Assembly (NCBI RefSeq): GCF_964204645.1
Contig: NC_134031.1
Coordinates: 12,130,501 to 12,194,500 of the forward strand
Direction of reading: 5' to 3'
Length of the DNA stretch: 64,000 nt
From: Tubulanus polymorphus
Lineage: Eukaryota > Nemertea > Palaeonemertea > Tubulaniformes > Tubulanidae
The notes beneath the pieces are model-generated. The model saw nothing but the letters and a program-made list of their open reading frames with translations, was not told the DNA's origin and made no database searches. The translations under genes and the position numbers were made by a program. Positions 20,101 to 29,945 of this stretch are shown in pieces (position 1 is the first letter of the stretch; every line of letters starts with the position of its first letter).

Positions 20101-20394
20101 GCGAAAAAAAAGTATTATAAAATGATACCAGCATCTCTTTGGGTTAATACTAGTTAGTTAAAGGTAAAGAATTTTAGTATTAGTTATTGTTTTTTTAGTA
20201 TTTTTTATTTGCGATATAAAGTATTCTCTTTTGAAAAGAATTGTAAAAGAAAGTATTAAAAATTAAAATAGAAATAATGGCTAGTTGAAGGGATGTAATT
20301 TTTAATATATTTTATTTGAATTCTATTTGATATCTCACTACTTTTGTTTATCTATTAGGAGCAGTAATTATAACTGTCCAGATAAGTCATTTCG
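20101..20394. other. Noncoding spacer in Polinton B
   Basis: AT-rich sequence with long A-runs near 20101-20112 and repeated AGTATT words (20113-20260). I see no ORF or structured element. Confidence 0.5.
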
Positions 20395-20600
20395 GATCCT
20401 TGATATCAAATTCCTCAACGTATTGTTCATTATTTGGATCATTGTTCCATTGATCAATAAATTTCTTTGCCTTTGTTAACTGTTCTATATATAACTGTTA
20501 ATCTAGTTTATTAGATTTTATTTTATTTTCTTTCTTTTCAAGAGGTCCTAAATTTTTCCAATTCCAAATAAGTTTTTTATTGTATTCATCATTCCTTTCA
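20395..20600 (-). pseudogene. Second, truncated HNH-protein tail in Polinton B
   Basis: Minus-strand translation gives EYNKKLIWNWKNLGPLEKKE and, after a stop, QLYIEQLTKAKKFIDQW and NNEQYVEEFDIKDP. This parallels the end of the HNH gene at 22290-22613 (LIWNWRNLRPLEKKENI) and the tail in element D at 1196-1300. It is therefore an extra copy of the HNH C-terminal region, separated from the main gene by tandem repeats and another gene. The catalytic HNH residues lie outside the preserved part. It looks like a relic of end duplication. Confidence 0.6.
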
Positions 20601-20811
20601 ATTTATAAATCAAATTTTTATTAAAATTGATTAACATTTTAGAATCCTCTTCCATTTCTTCGACTAACGTCATCCTTTTTCAATCCTCGCTGCTTTTGAT
20701 AAGTCATTTCGGATCCTCGATAATAAATCCTCAACTGAAAATCAATTCAACGAAACGACTGGTGGAAATATTATTTCATAAACATATATATTTATTATTA
20801 AAATTTTAGCG

Positions 20812-21130
20812 ATCGATAATAGAACAATGGAGAACAATAGAAAAGCGGTCCAATCGGACCGGTTATTGCGCAATACTTAGTTAACAGTAATCAATCAATA
20901 CAGAACAACCGCCGCCATTAACAACGATCAATAATAGAACAATGGAGAACAATAGAAAAGCGGTCCAATCGGACCGGTTATTGCGCAATACTTAGTTAAC
21001 AGTAATCAATCAATACAGAACAACCGCCGCCATTAACAACGATCAATAATAGAACAATGGAGAACAATAGAAAAGCGGTCCAATCGGACCGGTTATTGCG
21101 CAATACTTAGTTAACAGTAATCAATACAAT
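20812..21130. repeat. Three tandem copies of a ~117-bp unit with a hairpin
   Basis: Copies begin near 20812, 20929 and 21046 and are nearly identical. Each contains GCGGTCCAATCGGACCGG, which can fold (CGGTCC/GGACCG arms, 4-nt loop), and ATTGCGCAATACTTAGTTAA, with its own short palindrome TTGCGCAA. High identity means recent expansion. It lies between the truncated HNH tail and the 21195-21923 gene. It could be a regulatory or replication site, but that is only a suggestion. Confidence 0.85.
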
Positions 21131-21194
21131 ATTAAAACAGATATATACAATCGAGATTACATTTTTTGATATCTAAGACCTTCAGTGTTATAAT

Positions 21195-21923
21195 TTATAA
21201 TTTTGTCCAGAATTCTTTAATTACTGGATTGTTTCCAATCATTTCTTCAATTTCTGGTAAATATCTGACTACTTCACTAAATGCTAATCCTAATATTTTG
21301 AATTTTTCATATTTTATTAATCTACCTACTCTTCTCAGTTTTCTTTCAAAACCGGCACTGATATCTATGTTCTTTTTAACCCACAGCCCCCAAGAAATCC
21401 CCTCAGTTTCTTTATCAAACATTGAAAACCCTATATTTAGATAACCCCCGAAAATGATGTGGTCCCATAGGTGATTTGCTTTTCTATTTAATATGGTTTT
21501 ATAACTTTTTTTAAAGATATCAGTAATTTCAGCAAATGAAATAACTTCTACACTTTGTATTTCCGAAAAGTTTAAATGATCTGTGTCAATGATTAATTTA
21601 GATTTTAAAAACTCGTTCAACTCTTCTCCACTCATTTTCTTAGTTTTCGATTCTTTGAGTCCCAACAGCAATTTAAGTCGCGTTGCTGGTCATTTTGGTA
21701 ATTGTAGTTCGCGCGGTAATTGTTTATTATGTATTACATCACTCAGAATTTTCACCATTTCTTGATGATAGTCCAAATGTTCTTGCAATTTTTGTGAAGT
21801 TTGTTCGTCAATTACGAGAGTTTCATCCTCCATTTCTATTGATTCCTGAGTTTCACTATCCAGCAGCAATCGTTCCTCACCCGTTGGTTGGCTTAGAATT
21901 TCTGGTTGATCTCTGTATTCCAT
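21195..21923 (-). pseudogene. Unknown gene near Polinton B right end (frameshifted)
   Basis: Two minus-strand ORFs (21690-21923 and 21195-21671) appear to be one gene split near 21675. The first is acidic (SQPTGEERLLLDSETQESIE) with a helix (SQKLQEHLDYHQEMVKIL). The second contains NRKANHLWDHIIFGGYLNIG, then WGLWVKKNIDISAGFERKLR and LIKYEKFKILGLAFSEVVRY. The W..WVKKN...SAGFERKLR segment with following helices is reminiscent of helix-turn-helix regions in phage-type regulators, but I cannot name a family. Element D has a degraded counterpart at 600-900. A DNA-binding regulator is possible, with low certainty. The start is chosen at 21923 because TTAAAATGG resembles other starts. Confidence 0.45.
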
Positions 21924-22289
21924 TTTAATCTAAAAGATGTCGTGGAAATGAATTACTGTACTTAAATATGTTTAAAGGTTTCCCTACTTCATAATAACTA
22001 CAAAAAACGGTACTTACATTTAGATTTAGAACTGTAAACTGTGTTTTGAGAGAGAATATCCAATACGTACTATGTATGTGAAAGTTGATTTCTAACTGCC
22101 GACGTGGCGCACGTTCGACCAAACTAATTATTTCTGCATGTTTGCCTGGATTGTAACAGATGTTCTTTATGATGAAGTTAATTAATTCTTTAGAATTGAA
22201 AACAAGATATATTTGGCAACATATGTTTTCGTAGTAAGCAAAAGCTATGTATTATAGACATACAAAGCTCAAATAGAATTGCCAGCTTT

Positions 22290-22959
22290 CTAACCACTGA
22301 TTAAAACCTCAGAATGCGGTTGATTCTGTGAAATACTATTCCATAATTCAACAAATGTCTTTGCTTCATCCAGTTGATCTAAATATAATTTCATATCTAG
22401 TTTGTTAGATTTAATTATATTTTCTTTCTTTTCTAAAGGCCTTAAATTTCTCCAGTTCCAGATTAGCTTCTTATTATAATCATCACTCATGTCAAATTTA
22501 GAAATCGGCAACACGTGATCAATATGAAAGTATTCACCATAATTATCTATATTCATTTTATCATCGAATTGATATATTATCCATGATTTTAAGAATTCAT
22601 CTGAACAACCCAATAAATTAGATAAGTGTTTCTGAATGTATTTCTTTGTTGAATAATTGTGTTAATCTAGTCCTTAAGCATTGTTTCAATCTAAAATTAA
22701 GATCTGTTTTATATCTTTCTCTCATATATTCTGCCATATAATAATTATAATGTTCTATATTATCTTCTCGATATTGTTTGGTATATAGTTGAAAACAAGT
22801 TTTACAGCAATATTGAAAACCATCTTTGCTAATCTTACGCTTATTAAATTCTGTTATAGCTAATTTATCTACTTCACATTTAGAACACTTCTTGTAGTAT
22901 ATGTTTATAACACCAGTGTTATTTTTAATATTGATAGTTTGTGGTTGTTCTGATTCCAT
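22290..22959 (-). pseudogene. HNH endonuclease (one frameshift), outermost right gene
   Basis: This is a DNA-cutting homing-type endonuclease family found in mobile elements and large viruses. The first frame (22618-22959) has a zinc-ribbon-like CSKC ... DGFQYCCKTC pair and a helix ending RLKQCLRTRLTQLF. The second (22290-22613) has CSDEFLKSWIIYQF, the HNH core YFHIDHVLPIS and IWNWRNLRPL, then a variable tail. The His-Asp-His and Asn spacing fits HNH. One frameshift near 22615 breaks it. Total length would be about 220 aa. The start is 31 bp from the terminal repeat and has TATAATAAATG upstream. It may help initiate integration or recombination of ends; that is inference. Confidence 0.75.
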
Positions 22960-22989
22960 TTATTATACATATTTTTTTACTAAATTAAA

Positions 22990-23337
22990 TTTAGAAGTTC
23001 AATGATTTAAATATGAATTATTTCAATCACACTTTACTAACACTTTTAATGTTTAAAAATCTAACTCATACAAATATGAATATTGAAATAATGTTTAAAA
23101 TATATCTATATATCTATTCTATAAGAGCTCACACTTTTATTTTGAATAATCTGTCAATTTAAATGTTATTCATGTATATGAATATTTTAAGAGTAATAGG
23201 CTTTCATATCAAAGGTCGAGAGGTCGAGAAAGTAAAAAAATAAAAAATAAATTCTCGCACACTCGAATTTATTTTTTATTTTTTTACTTTCTCGACCTCT
23301 CGACCTTCGGTATGAAAGCCTATTACCCCTATTACTA
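22990..23337. repeat. Polinton B right terminal inverted repeat with terminal palindrome
   Basis: The repeat is an inverted copy of 5290-5587. The tip (23192-23336) is a near-perfect palindrome with arms of about 63 and 72 nt around a 10-nt loop (23255-23264); the outer arm holds one extra copy of a short GTAATAGGG-type repeat. A single extra base or two separate it from the duplication at 23338. Confidence 0.85.
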
Positions 23338-23343
23338 GTACAA
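23338..23343. repeat. Right target-site duplication of Polinton B
   Basis: GTACAA here pairs with ATACAA at 5284-5289. Directly after it, the integrase pseudogene of Polinton A resumes with TTTGATGATGG. Confidence 0.75.
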
Positions 23344-23826
23344 TTTGATGATGGAAAAGAATTTGATAATTCATTTGTTCATGGGCTATTAGATTATCAT
23401 CATATTAAATATTTTTCAACAAAATCGGATAAAAAAGCAGCAGTTGTTGAACGATTTAATAGAACATTAAGAACAAGAATGTCAAAATATTCAAAAAATT
23501 CACAGCAAATAATACGTATAAATGGATTGATATTTTACCAAAATTGATAGAAGTTTATAATGATTATTATCCTTCTTCTATTGGAATGAAACCTATTGAT
23601 GCTAGAAATCCCGAAAATGCTTAAATTGTTTGGAATAATTTATATGGGGCATTTCTTGTAGATGATTTTGGTGAACCTAAATTTAAAGTTTGTCAAAATG
23701 TTAGAATTTCTAAGTATAAAAACTAAATTACTTAATTTAACTTATTAATTTTACTAGAGAAATATATAAGATAAAAAAAGTAATAACAACAAAACCATAT
23801 GTCTATAAATTAGAATATTTGAAAGG
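23338..23826 (+). pseudogene. Polinton A: integrase pseudogene, 3' part
   Basis: The sequence resumes the gene broken at 5289. It includes FDDGKEFDNSF (second catalytic Asp), DKKAAVVERFNRTLRTR (catalytic Glu), then frameshifts, GMKPIDARNP, NNLYGAFLVDDFGEPKFKV and KPYVYKLEYLKG. It follows the B integrase (18016-18700) block by block and breaks off near 23826, before the chromodomain. Stops and shifts are frequent. Confidence 0.8.
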
Positions 23827-23829
23827 CTG

Positions 23830-24959
23830 AATCCAAGAACATGTCTATCGCACTTTTGAGCCCAAACGTCTACTTTTACTTAGTAGCCAATAGAGAACAA
23901 TAAGCAATTAACGATATCAGCTACTTTTCCAGTAGTATACATTTCAAAACAGTCACTCTGAAATAGTATTCCTTTCAATTCGGTTGGTTTTCTATAGAAG
24001 CTGTTTTCGAAGAGTCTACTATTGAAAAGTGACCAGTTTAAAACATATGGTTTCGATAGTGCAGTAGAGGTGACTGTAAAACCACCCGGCTGTAAACAGT
24101 GACTTTGTGATAGTAACTCTTACCGTAACAGCTACTCTCAGAACACATCGTTTCTAAAAGTCAACTATTGAAAAGTGACCATTTTGAGATGGCATGGTAA
24201 TTTCCTGTTCGAAATAGCAGCATCCATTAATACGAAAATGTAGTGCCAGTCCTAGAATTTTTAGAATTTTAAGATTTTTGTTTTACATTTGCGATTATAA
24301 AACATTCCGGTGCGTTCATAAATCTTTGATTTTGTAGAAAAAAAGACAAAAACATAAATTCGTCTATTAGGCTTAATTTGTTTTTAAGGGTATATGAGAG
24401 AGGAATATACAAATAAAATCATATGTTCAGAAAATGAATTACGAAAAAAAAGTATCTAAAATACTTAGAATTAACCTTGAATTTATTGTTTATTTCGATA
24501 GAAACGATTTTTAAGTAATCCATGTGATGTTCACTTTGTCACGCTGTCCTCTGCTTCTTCGTTAATGAATATTGAATCGTTTTATCGCTTGCTAGAAGTG
24601 ATACCCTAATCAAAATCTTATTTCGTAGTTATACGGTTTGGTTGAAATGAAATTACCAACTTGTTATAAAAGATCAAAGGATTAGCGTTGAGTGTTGAGA
24701 TGTTCACATAATTTTGAAATCAGCAATTTCATTTGATAGAGAAAACTTCGTTTGGCTTAAGAAGAGAAAGAAATGCGATAGGCTGTAATTTCAGTTTCAC
24801 TTACTTTCCTACTTTGTTGAGTTTATTGTTTATATAGGTTATCAAAAACCCAGCAGCAGCTATCGGTCAGCAGGTCAATTACACTGGCTAACTAGACAGT
24901 GATTGATGAACGAATGTTACTGCACTAACCACCAAAAGACCACAACCAAAAGTAATTAT
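23830..24959. other. No gene found
   Basis: Mixed-composition sequence right of the Polinton A remnant. I see no ORF of note, no terminal repeats and no clear similarity to other parts of the window. It may be host sequence. Confidence 0.4.
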
Positions 24960-25320
24960 AATAGTAAATATAGCTGCAAAGCAGCGATAACGGGTTTTCT
25001 GCACAGTCTTAGAATCCTGTTCAACGGTGGATTTCAACAAAGCATTTGATAAGGCTCAACATCAGCCATTACTAAAGAGGCTATTAGGAAACAGTATCAA
25101 TGATAGGTCGCCCAAATGGCTCAGCAGTTATCTCTGAACGGAAACTTGTAACCGAAATCAACGGAACGCCTCATCTTGGAATGAGACGGTCTAACTAGTG
25201 GAGTCACGCAAGGTAGTATCCTAAGTCGTCTTCTGTTGTAATGTCCTGACAAATGACATACACAGTAATCCAAAAGATACCAGACCGAGTAAATTTCCAA
25301 AATGACCTTACCACACTGTT
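24960..25320 (+). pseudogene. Non-LTR (LINE-like) reverse transcriptase fragment
   Basis: Plus-strand reading from about 25026 gives VDFNKAFDKAQHQPLLKRLL and SPKWLSSYL, and, after a frameshift, GVTQGSILSRLLL. These are the palm A (DFNKAFD) and GxxQGSxL blocks of LINE-type reverse transcriptases. Several stops break it. The stretch GCAGCGATAACGGGTTTTCT upstream recurs at 39235 and, more weakly, at 49310, so a dispersed family is present. Confidence 0.6.
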
Positions 25321-25337
25321 CGACCAAAAAACTTAAT

Positions 25338-25645
25338 TTTCCGACAAAACCACGGGGACAAAACCAAAATTATGAATTGTCGCGGGTGACAAAACCAAAA
25401 TATTGAATTGTCACGGGCGACAAAACAAAAATAATGAATTGTCGAGGGCGATAAAACCAAAATAATGAATTGTCGCGGGTGATAAAACCACAATAATGAA
25501 TTGTCGCGGGCGTTAAAACCAAAATATTGAATTGTCGCGGCGATAAAACCAAAATAATGAATTGTCGCGGACAACAAAAACAAAATATTGAATTGTTGCG
25601 TGCGACAAATCCAGAATAATGAATTGTCGCGGGCGACAAAACCAA
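25338..25645. repeat. 31-bp minisatellite, left segment
   Basis: About ten degenerate 31-bp units, each with AATTGTCGCGGGCGAYAAAA followed by CCAAAATAAT. The segment ends at 25645 where a pearl-type element begins; the array resumes at 27052. Units at the left edge are more degenerate. Confidence 0.9.
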
Positions 25646-27051
25646 ACTAGGGGTCCAGGGACACCATGCTCCCTTGGGAAGTGGTTTCAAATGCTAACAA
25701 TCTAACAATTTCAATACACAACGCCCTCTAGTGACCATACACAAAAACCTATGACCTTGAAACCCACCACAATCATAGAACATGTGAGCAGCTATGATTT
25801 TGTAATTGATTGTGATAACAAAATATGCCTCGTTACCAATTTAATAAGGAAATACTAAGTTATTCTACTATTCAACGCCCCTGGTGACCATATGCAAAAC
25901 CCAATGACCTTAAAACTCACCACAATTGTAGTAATTGTCATGAAATACAACTTTGCAATTGATCATAGTAACAAAATATGCCTAGGTACCAATCTAATAA
26001 GGAAATACTAAGCCATTCTACTATTCAACGCCCCCTGGTGACTATATGGAATAACTAATGTCCTTAAAAACTCACCACAATCATAGACGATGTCATGATC
26101 TACAACTTTGCAATGGATCATGGTAACAAACTATGCCTAGGTACCAATCTAATAAGGAAAAACTGAGCTTTTCTACTATTCAACGCCCCCTGGTGACTAT
26201 ATGGAATAACTAATGTCCTTAAAAACTCACCACAATCATAGACGATGTCATGAACTACAACTTCGCAATTGATCATGGTAACAAAATATGCCTTGGTACA
26301 AATATAATATAGCAATACTAAGTTATTGTATTATTCAACGCCCCCTGATGGCCACATACTAAAACCAATGACCTTGAAACTCACCAAAATCATAGAACAC
26401 GTTATGGGCTATAACTTTCCAATTGAATATAGTAACACAATATGCTTAGGTATCGATTTAATGTGGAAAAACTTTTTCCCACCTACGAATGAGTACTGAT
26501 GACACCAAGATGGCCGCCAATTGCGTCATAATTGGCTGATCAAAAATACCTGTCCCAGGTATAAAACATCCCTCTCTAAGGAATACCCATCAGCAATTGC
26601 AATGAGAAATGGCAAACCAGTAGGAAGCTACAGGACCTAGAATTATGGCCAAAATTGACATTTTTGGGCACTAAAAAGGTCATAGGACGGCCATCTTGAG
26701 TCAGATCGACCCAATTTTCTTATGCTGATGGGCCTTCGGTAGATTCAAATATAAACGAAAGATCAAGGTAATTGATCGAAGCGTCTTCAAAATTTCCCAC
26801 GAAAACGTTTAAAAAGTGCTGATTTTGGCGAACAACAATGGCTGCCAGTCGGCCATCTTGAATCTGACAGGGCCTGTTTTTGGGCTGACGATGTGTCTAG
26901 GGTAGATACATGTATAAACCAAATATCAAGACATTACCTTGAAGCGTCTTCAAAACTTCCCAAAATAACTGGATTCCGTCTATGGAGGGACGGACGGACG
27001 AAAAGTGAACACAATAGCCCGCTGGGACTAAAGTCCAAAGTGGACTGAAAA
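25646..27051 (-). repeat. Pearl/Helitron-type repeat, copy 3, inserted in the minisatellite
   Basis: Minus orientation relative to copy 2: ACTAGGGGTCCAGGGACACC at the left, five core units marked by TTCAACGCCC (about 25719, 25870, 26026, 26184, 26337), a unique region, and the hairpin end GCCCGCTGGGACTAAAGTCC near 27017. Minisatellite units continue on both sides without other change, so the array existed first. No target duplication is obvious, which is compatible with a Helitron-type mechanism. Confidence 0.8.
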
Positions 27052-28711
27052 AGAATTGTCGCGGGCGACAAAACCAAACTAATGAATTGTCGCGGGTGAT
27101 AAAACCAAAAATATTGAATTGTCGCAGGCGACAAAACCAAACTAATGAATTGTCGCGGGCGATAAAACCAAACTAATGAATTGTCTCGGGCGACAAAACC
27201 AAAATAATGAATTGTCGCGGACGATAAAAACAAAATATTGAATTGTCGTGGGTGATAAAACCAAAATAATGAATTGTCTCGGGCGACAAAACCAAAATAA
27301 TGAATTATCGCGGGCGATAAAACCAAAATATTGAATTGTCGCGGGCGATAAAACTAAAATAATGAATTGTCACGGGCAACAAAACCAAAATATTCAATTG
27401 TCGCGGGCAACAAAAACAGAGTATAAAACCAAAATAATGAATTATCGCGGGCGTCAAAACCAAAAACAAGAATTGTCGCGGGCGACAAAACCAAAATAAT
27501 GAATTGTCGCTGGAGATAAAACCAAAGTAATGAATTGTCACGGGCGACAAAACCAAAAAAAGAATTGTCGGGGCGACAAAACCAAAAAAAGAATTGTCGG
27601 GGCGACAAAACCAAAATAATGAATTGTCGCGGGCGATAAAACCAAAATAATGAATTATCGCGGGCGATAAAACCAAAATATTGAATTGTCGCGGGCGATG
27701 AAACCAAAATAATGAATTGTCGCGGGCGACAAAACCAAAAAAAAAATTGTCGCGGGCGACAAAAACAAAGTATAAAACGAAAATAATGAATTGTCGCGGG
27801 CGTCAAAACCAAAAACAAGAATTGTCGCGGGCGACAAAACCAAAATAATGAATTGTCGCTGGAGATAAAACCAAAGTAATGAATTGTCATGGGCGATAAA
27901 ACCAAAATATTGAATTGTCGCAGGCGACAAAACCAAAATATTGAATTGTCGCGGGTGACAAAACCAAAAAAAGAATTGTCGGGGCGACAAAACCAAAATA
28001 ATGAATTATCGCGGGCGATAAAACCAAAATATTGAATTGTCGCGGGCGATGAAACCAAAATAATGAATTGTTGCGGGCGACAAAACCAAAAAAAAATTGT
28101 CGCGGGCGGCAAAAACAAAGTATAAAACGAAAATAATGAATTGTCGCGGGCGTCAAAACCAAAAACAAGAATTGTCGCGGGCGACAAAACCAAAATAATG
28201 AATTGTCGCTGGAGATAAAACCAAAGTAATGAATTGTCATGGGCGATAAAACAAAAATATTGAATTGTCACGGGCGACAAAACCAAAAAAAGAATTGTCG
28301 GGGCGACAAAACCAAAATAATGAATTGTCGCGGGCGATAAAACCAAAATAATGAATTGTCGCGGGCGATAAAACCAAAATAATGAATTGTCGCGGGCGAC
28401 AAAACCAAAATAATGAATTGTCGCAGGCGATAAAACCAAAATAATGAATTTTCTCACGCGACAAAACCAAAATAATGAATTATTGCGGGCTATAAAACCA
28501 AAATATTGAATTGTCACAGGCGATAAAACCAAAATATTGAATTGTCGCGGGCGACAAAACCAAAAAAGAAAATTGTCGCGGGCGACAAAAACAAAATATA
28601 AATCCAAAATAATGAATTGTCGCTGGCGATAAAACCAAAGTAATGAATTGTCGTGGGCGATAAAACCAAAATAATGAATTGTCGCGGGCGACAAAATCAA
28701 AATCATTGTTT
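27052..28711. repeat. 31-bp minisatellite, right segment (about 50 units)
   Basis: A long array of 31-bp units. Most read TTGTCGCGGGCGAYAAAACC; TTGTCGC and GCGACAA are complementary arms with a GG centre, so each unit can form a small cruciform. Some units are shortened (TTGTCGGGGCGACAAAACC), and a higher-order block of about ten units containing these variants and a 24-bp ACAAAGTATAAAACGAAAAT-type spacer repeats twice near 27545-27870 and 27970-28220. Long apparent ORFs on the minus strand are by-products of the 31-bp period. Confidence 0.9.
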
Positions 28712-29089
28712 TCTTGCGTTATTTCAGTTTTGTCGTAATGTCGCCCTCATTTGCATATTCGTGTTTTTTTATCTTATCAGCCACCGTACTAAAGCTTTAA
28801 GCTGGCGTAAAACTCGATAAACACTTCAAGCGACACAGCGAACGATCTCCTTTCCCCCACAGCGAACGCTTACTCCGAATGTCAAGTGTGAGTCCAGCAT
28901 ACGGATAGGAGTGTGTTATATACTTGTATTTAGTAAATACCTTGTGGGTTTGACAATGATCGGTATGTACTGTAGGAAATATAGAGTATTGATGGTATTG
29001 ATATAGAGGGCCGCGGCCGAATAAAGTAATATATTCTTTTATTTTGATACCTCGTCGACATAACAGCTTTTCTCAGCTATATCTCTTCG
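28712..29089. other. No gene found
   Basis: Non-repetitive sequence between the minisatellite and Polinton fragment E. No ORF or element is recognised. Confidence 0.4.
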
Positions 29090-29096
29090 GCGTGTT

Positions 29097-29398
29097 TAGT
29101 TTAGGCCTACGACTCAAAATATTCTGTTCCTAAAACATTTTTATAGTGTTTATGTGTTTTGAGATGTCTATTATAATTCCTTTTTGCTATAAATTCATTA
29201 CAAACTTCACATTTTATTTAATTTAATCGTTGTTTTCTTTCATTGGAATTTTCTGTTTCAAAATCTATAACATTTTTTCTATGATTTTTAGCGTTTTCAT
29301 GTCGTGCTTTATGAGATTTATCAATGTATTTTTTACAATACGTACAATAATATTGATTTTCATTAACATCAATTTGTTCTGCCTTATTCCCCTCCATT
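29097..29398 (-). pseudogene. Polinton E: N-terminal zinc-finger module of a terminal gene
   Basis: Minus-strand reading from ATG at 29398: NENQYYCTYCKKYIDKSHKA with a C2H2 finger, a stop at about 29222, then a second finger KCEVCNEFIAKRNYNRHLKT and NVLGTEYF. It follows the polymerase start of B in finger order and spacing (B: CPTC...H, then CDTC...H, DILGEDYF). The rest of the gene is lost. It confirms that this module sits at the ends of several elements. Confidence 0.7.
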
Positions 29399-29699
29399 TA
29401 TAAGGAAAAAAAATTACTTGTGATGATGAGTGGGGATTACTTCCCCTTGTATATAACAAGCGCGCTATTAACCGTTCTCATCCAAGCCACCACAGCATCT
29501 ATTTATCGGAGCACAGCTGACGCGCAATCACTGTACTACAGTAATAGCACACGCGTTAATAACCGTTCTCGGTAGCACCTCGATGTATCGATCTATCCAA
29601 GCGCAGCTGTTGTTACGCGCACTCACTGTATTGTGTATCACAGAGCAATCGTCCGTTCTCACTAGCGCCTAGCTGTGATGAGAGGTGTCTCGTACTCTG

Positions 29700-29945
29700 G
29701 TATGAAATGAGTTATTTCACTCACACTTTTATGTTAAAAATCTAATTTTAATCAACTCGTTAATTACTTGTTACTTTTCTAAAACATATGAGTTATTTTA
29801 AAATAAATGAAATTCATGTAAATTAATGTTCATTTATATGAAATTATTAAGAGAAATAGGGAATTTAGGCTTCATTTTAGAGGTAGAGATGTTAAGTGAG
29901 CTCGCCCTCCGCCCTCTGGTATGAAAGCCTACTTTTCCTATTACT
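29700..29945. repeat. Terminal inverted repeat of Polinton E with imperfect palindrome
   Basis: The inner part has TGAGTTATTTCACTCACACT, reminiscent of B's GAATTATTTCAATCACACTT at 23014. The outer part is an imperfect palindrome: GAAATAGGGA...TAGGCTTCATTTTAGAGGTAGAG on the left and CCCTCTGGTATGAAAGCC...CCTATTACT on the right, around about 30 nt. It shows the same design as B's tips. Confidence 0.65.

Larger units (their letters stand above)
5290..23337 (+). mobile_element. Polinton B (Maverick/adintovirus-like element), both ends present
   Basis: This 18-kb AT-rich element is bounded by inverted repeats (5290-5587 and 22990-23337) and an imperfect 6-bp duplication. It carries protein-primed polymerase, hexon-like and penton-like capsid candidates, packaging-type ATPase, chromodomain integrase, HNH endonuclease and at least eight small proteins. 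Gene content, length and termini fit Polintons. I could not find an adenovirus-like maturation protease. Many large genes carry one or a few stops or frameshifts, while several small genes are intact, so the copy is recently inactivated or the assembly contains indels. It sits in the integrase gene of an older relative. Confidence 0.9.
29090..29945 (-). mobile_element. Polinton E: terminal fragment
   Basis: It consists of a zinc-finger gene start on the minus strand (29097-29398), an intergenic part and a terminal inverted repeat (about 29700-29945). It is not the continuation of A, B or D: the terminal repeat is diverged (GAAATAGGGAATTTAGGCTT, CCTTTTCCTATTACT) and the spacer is longer. Everything further into this element is missing at 29090. 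Confidence 0.65.

Noticed and set aside
27354-28706. 450-aa minus-strand ORF and its neighbours
   Set aside because: They are translations of the 31-bp minisatellite in all open frames and repeat the same few residues; no gene is implied.
25338-28711. CRISPR-like array
   Set aside because: Units are contiguous 31-bp repeats with no unique spacers of constant length, and the genome is eukaryotic.
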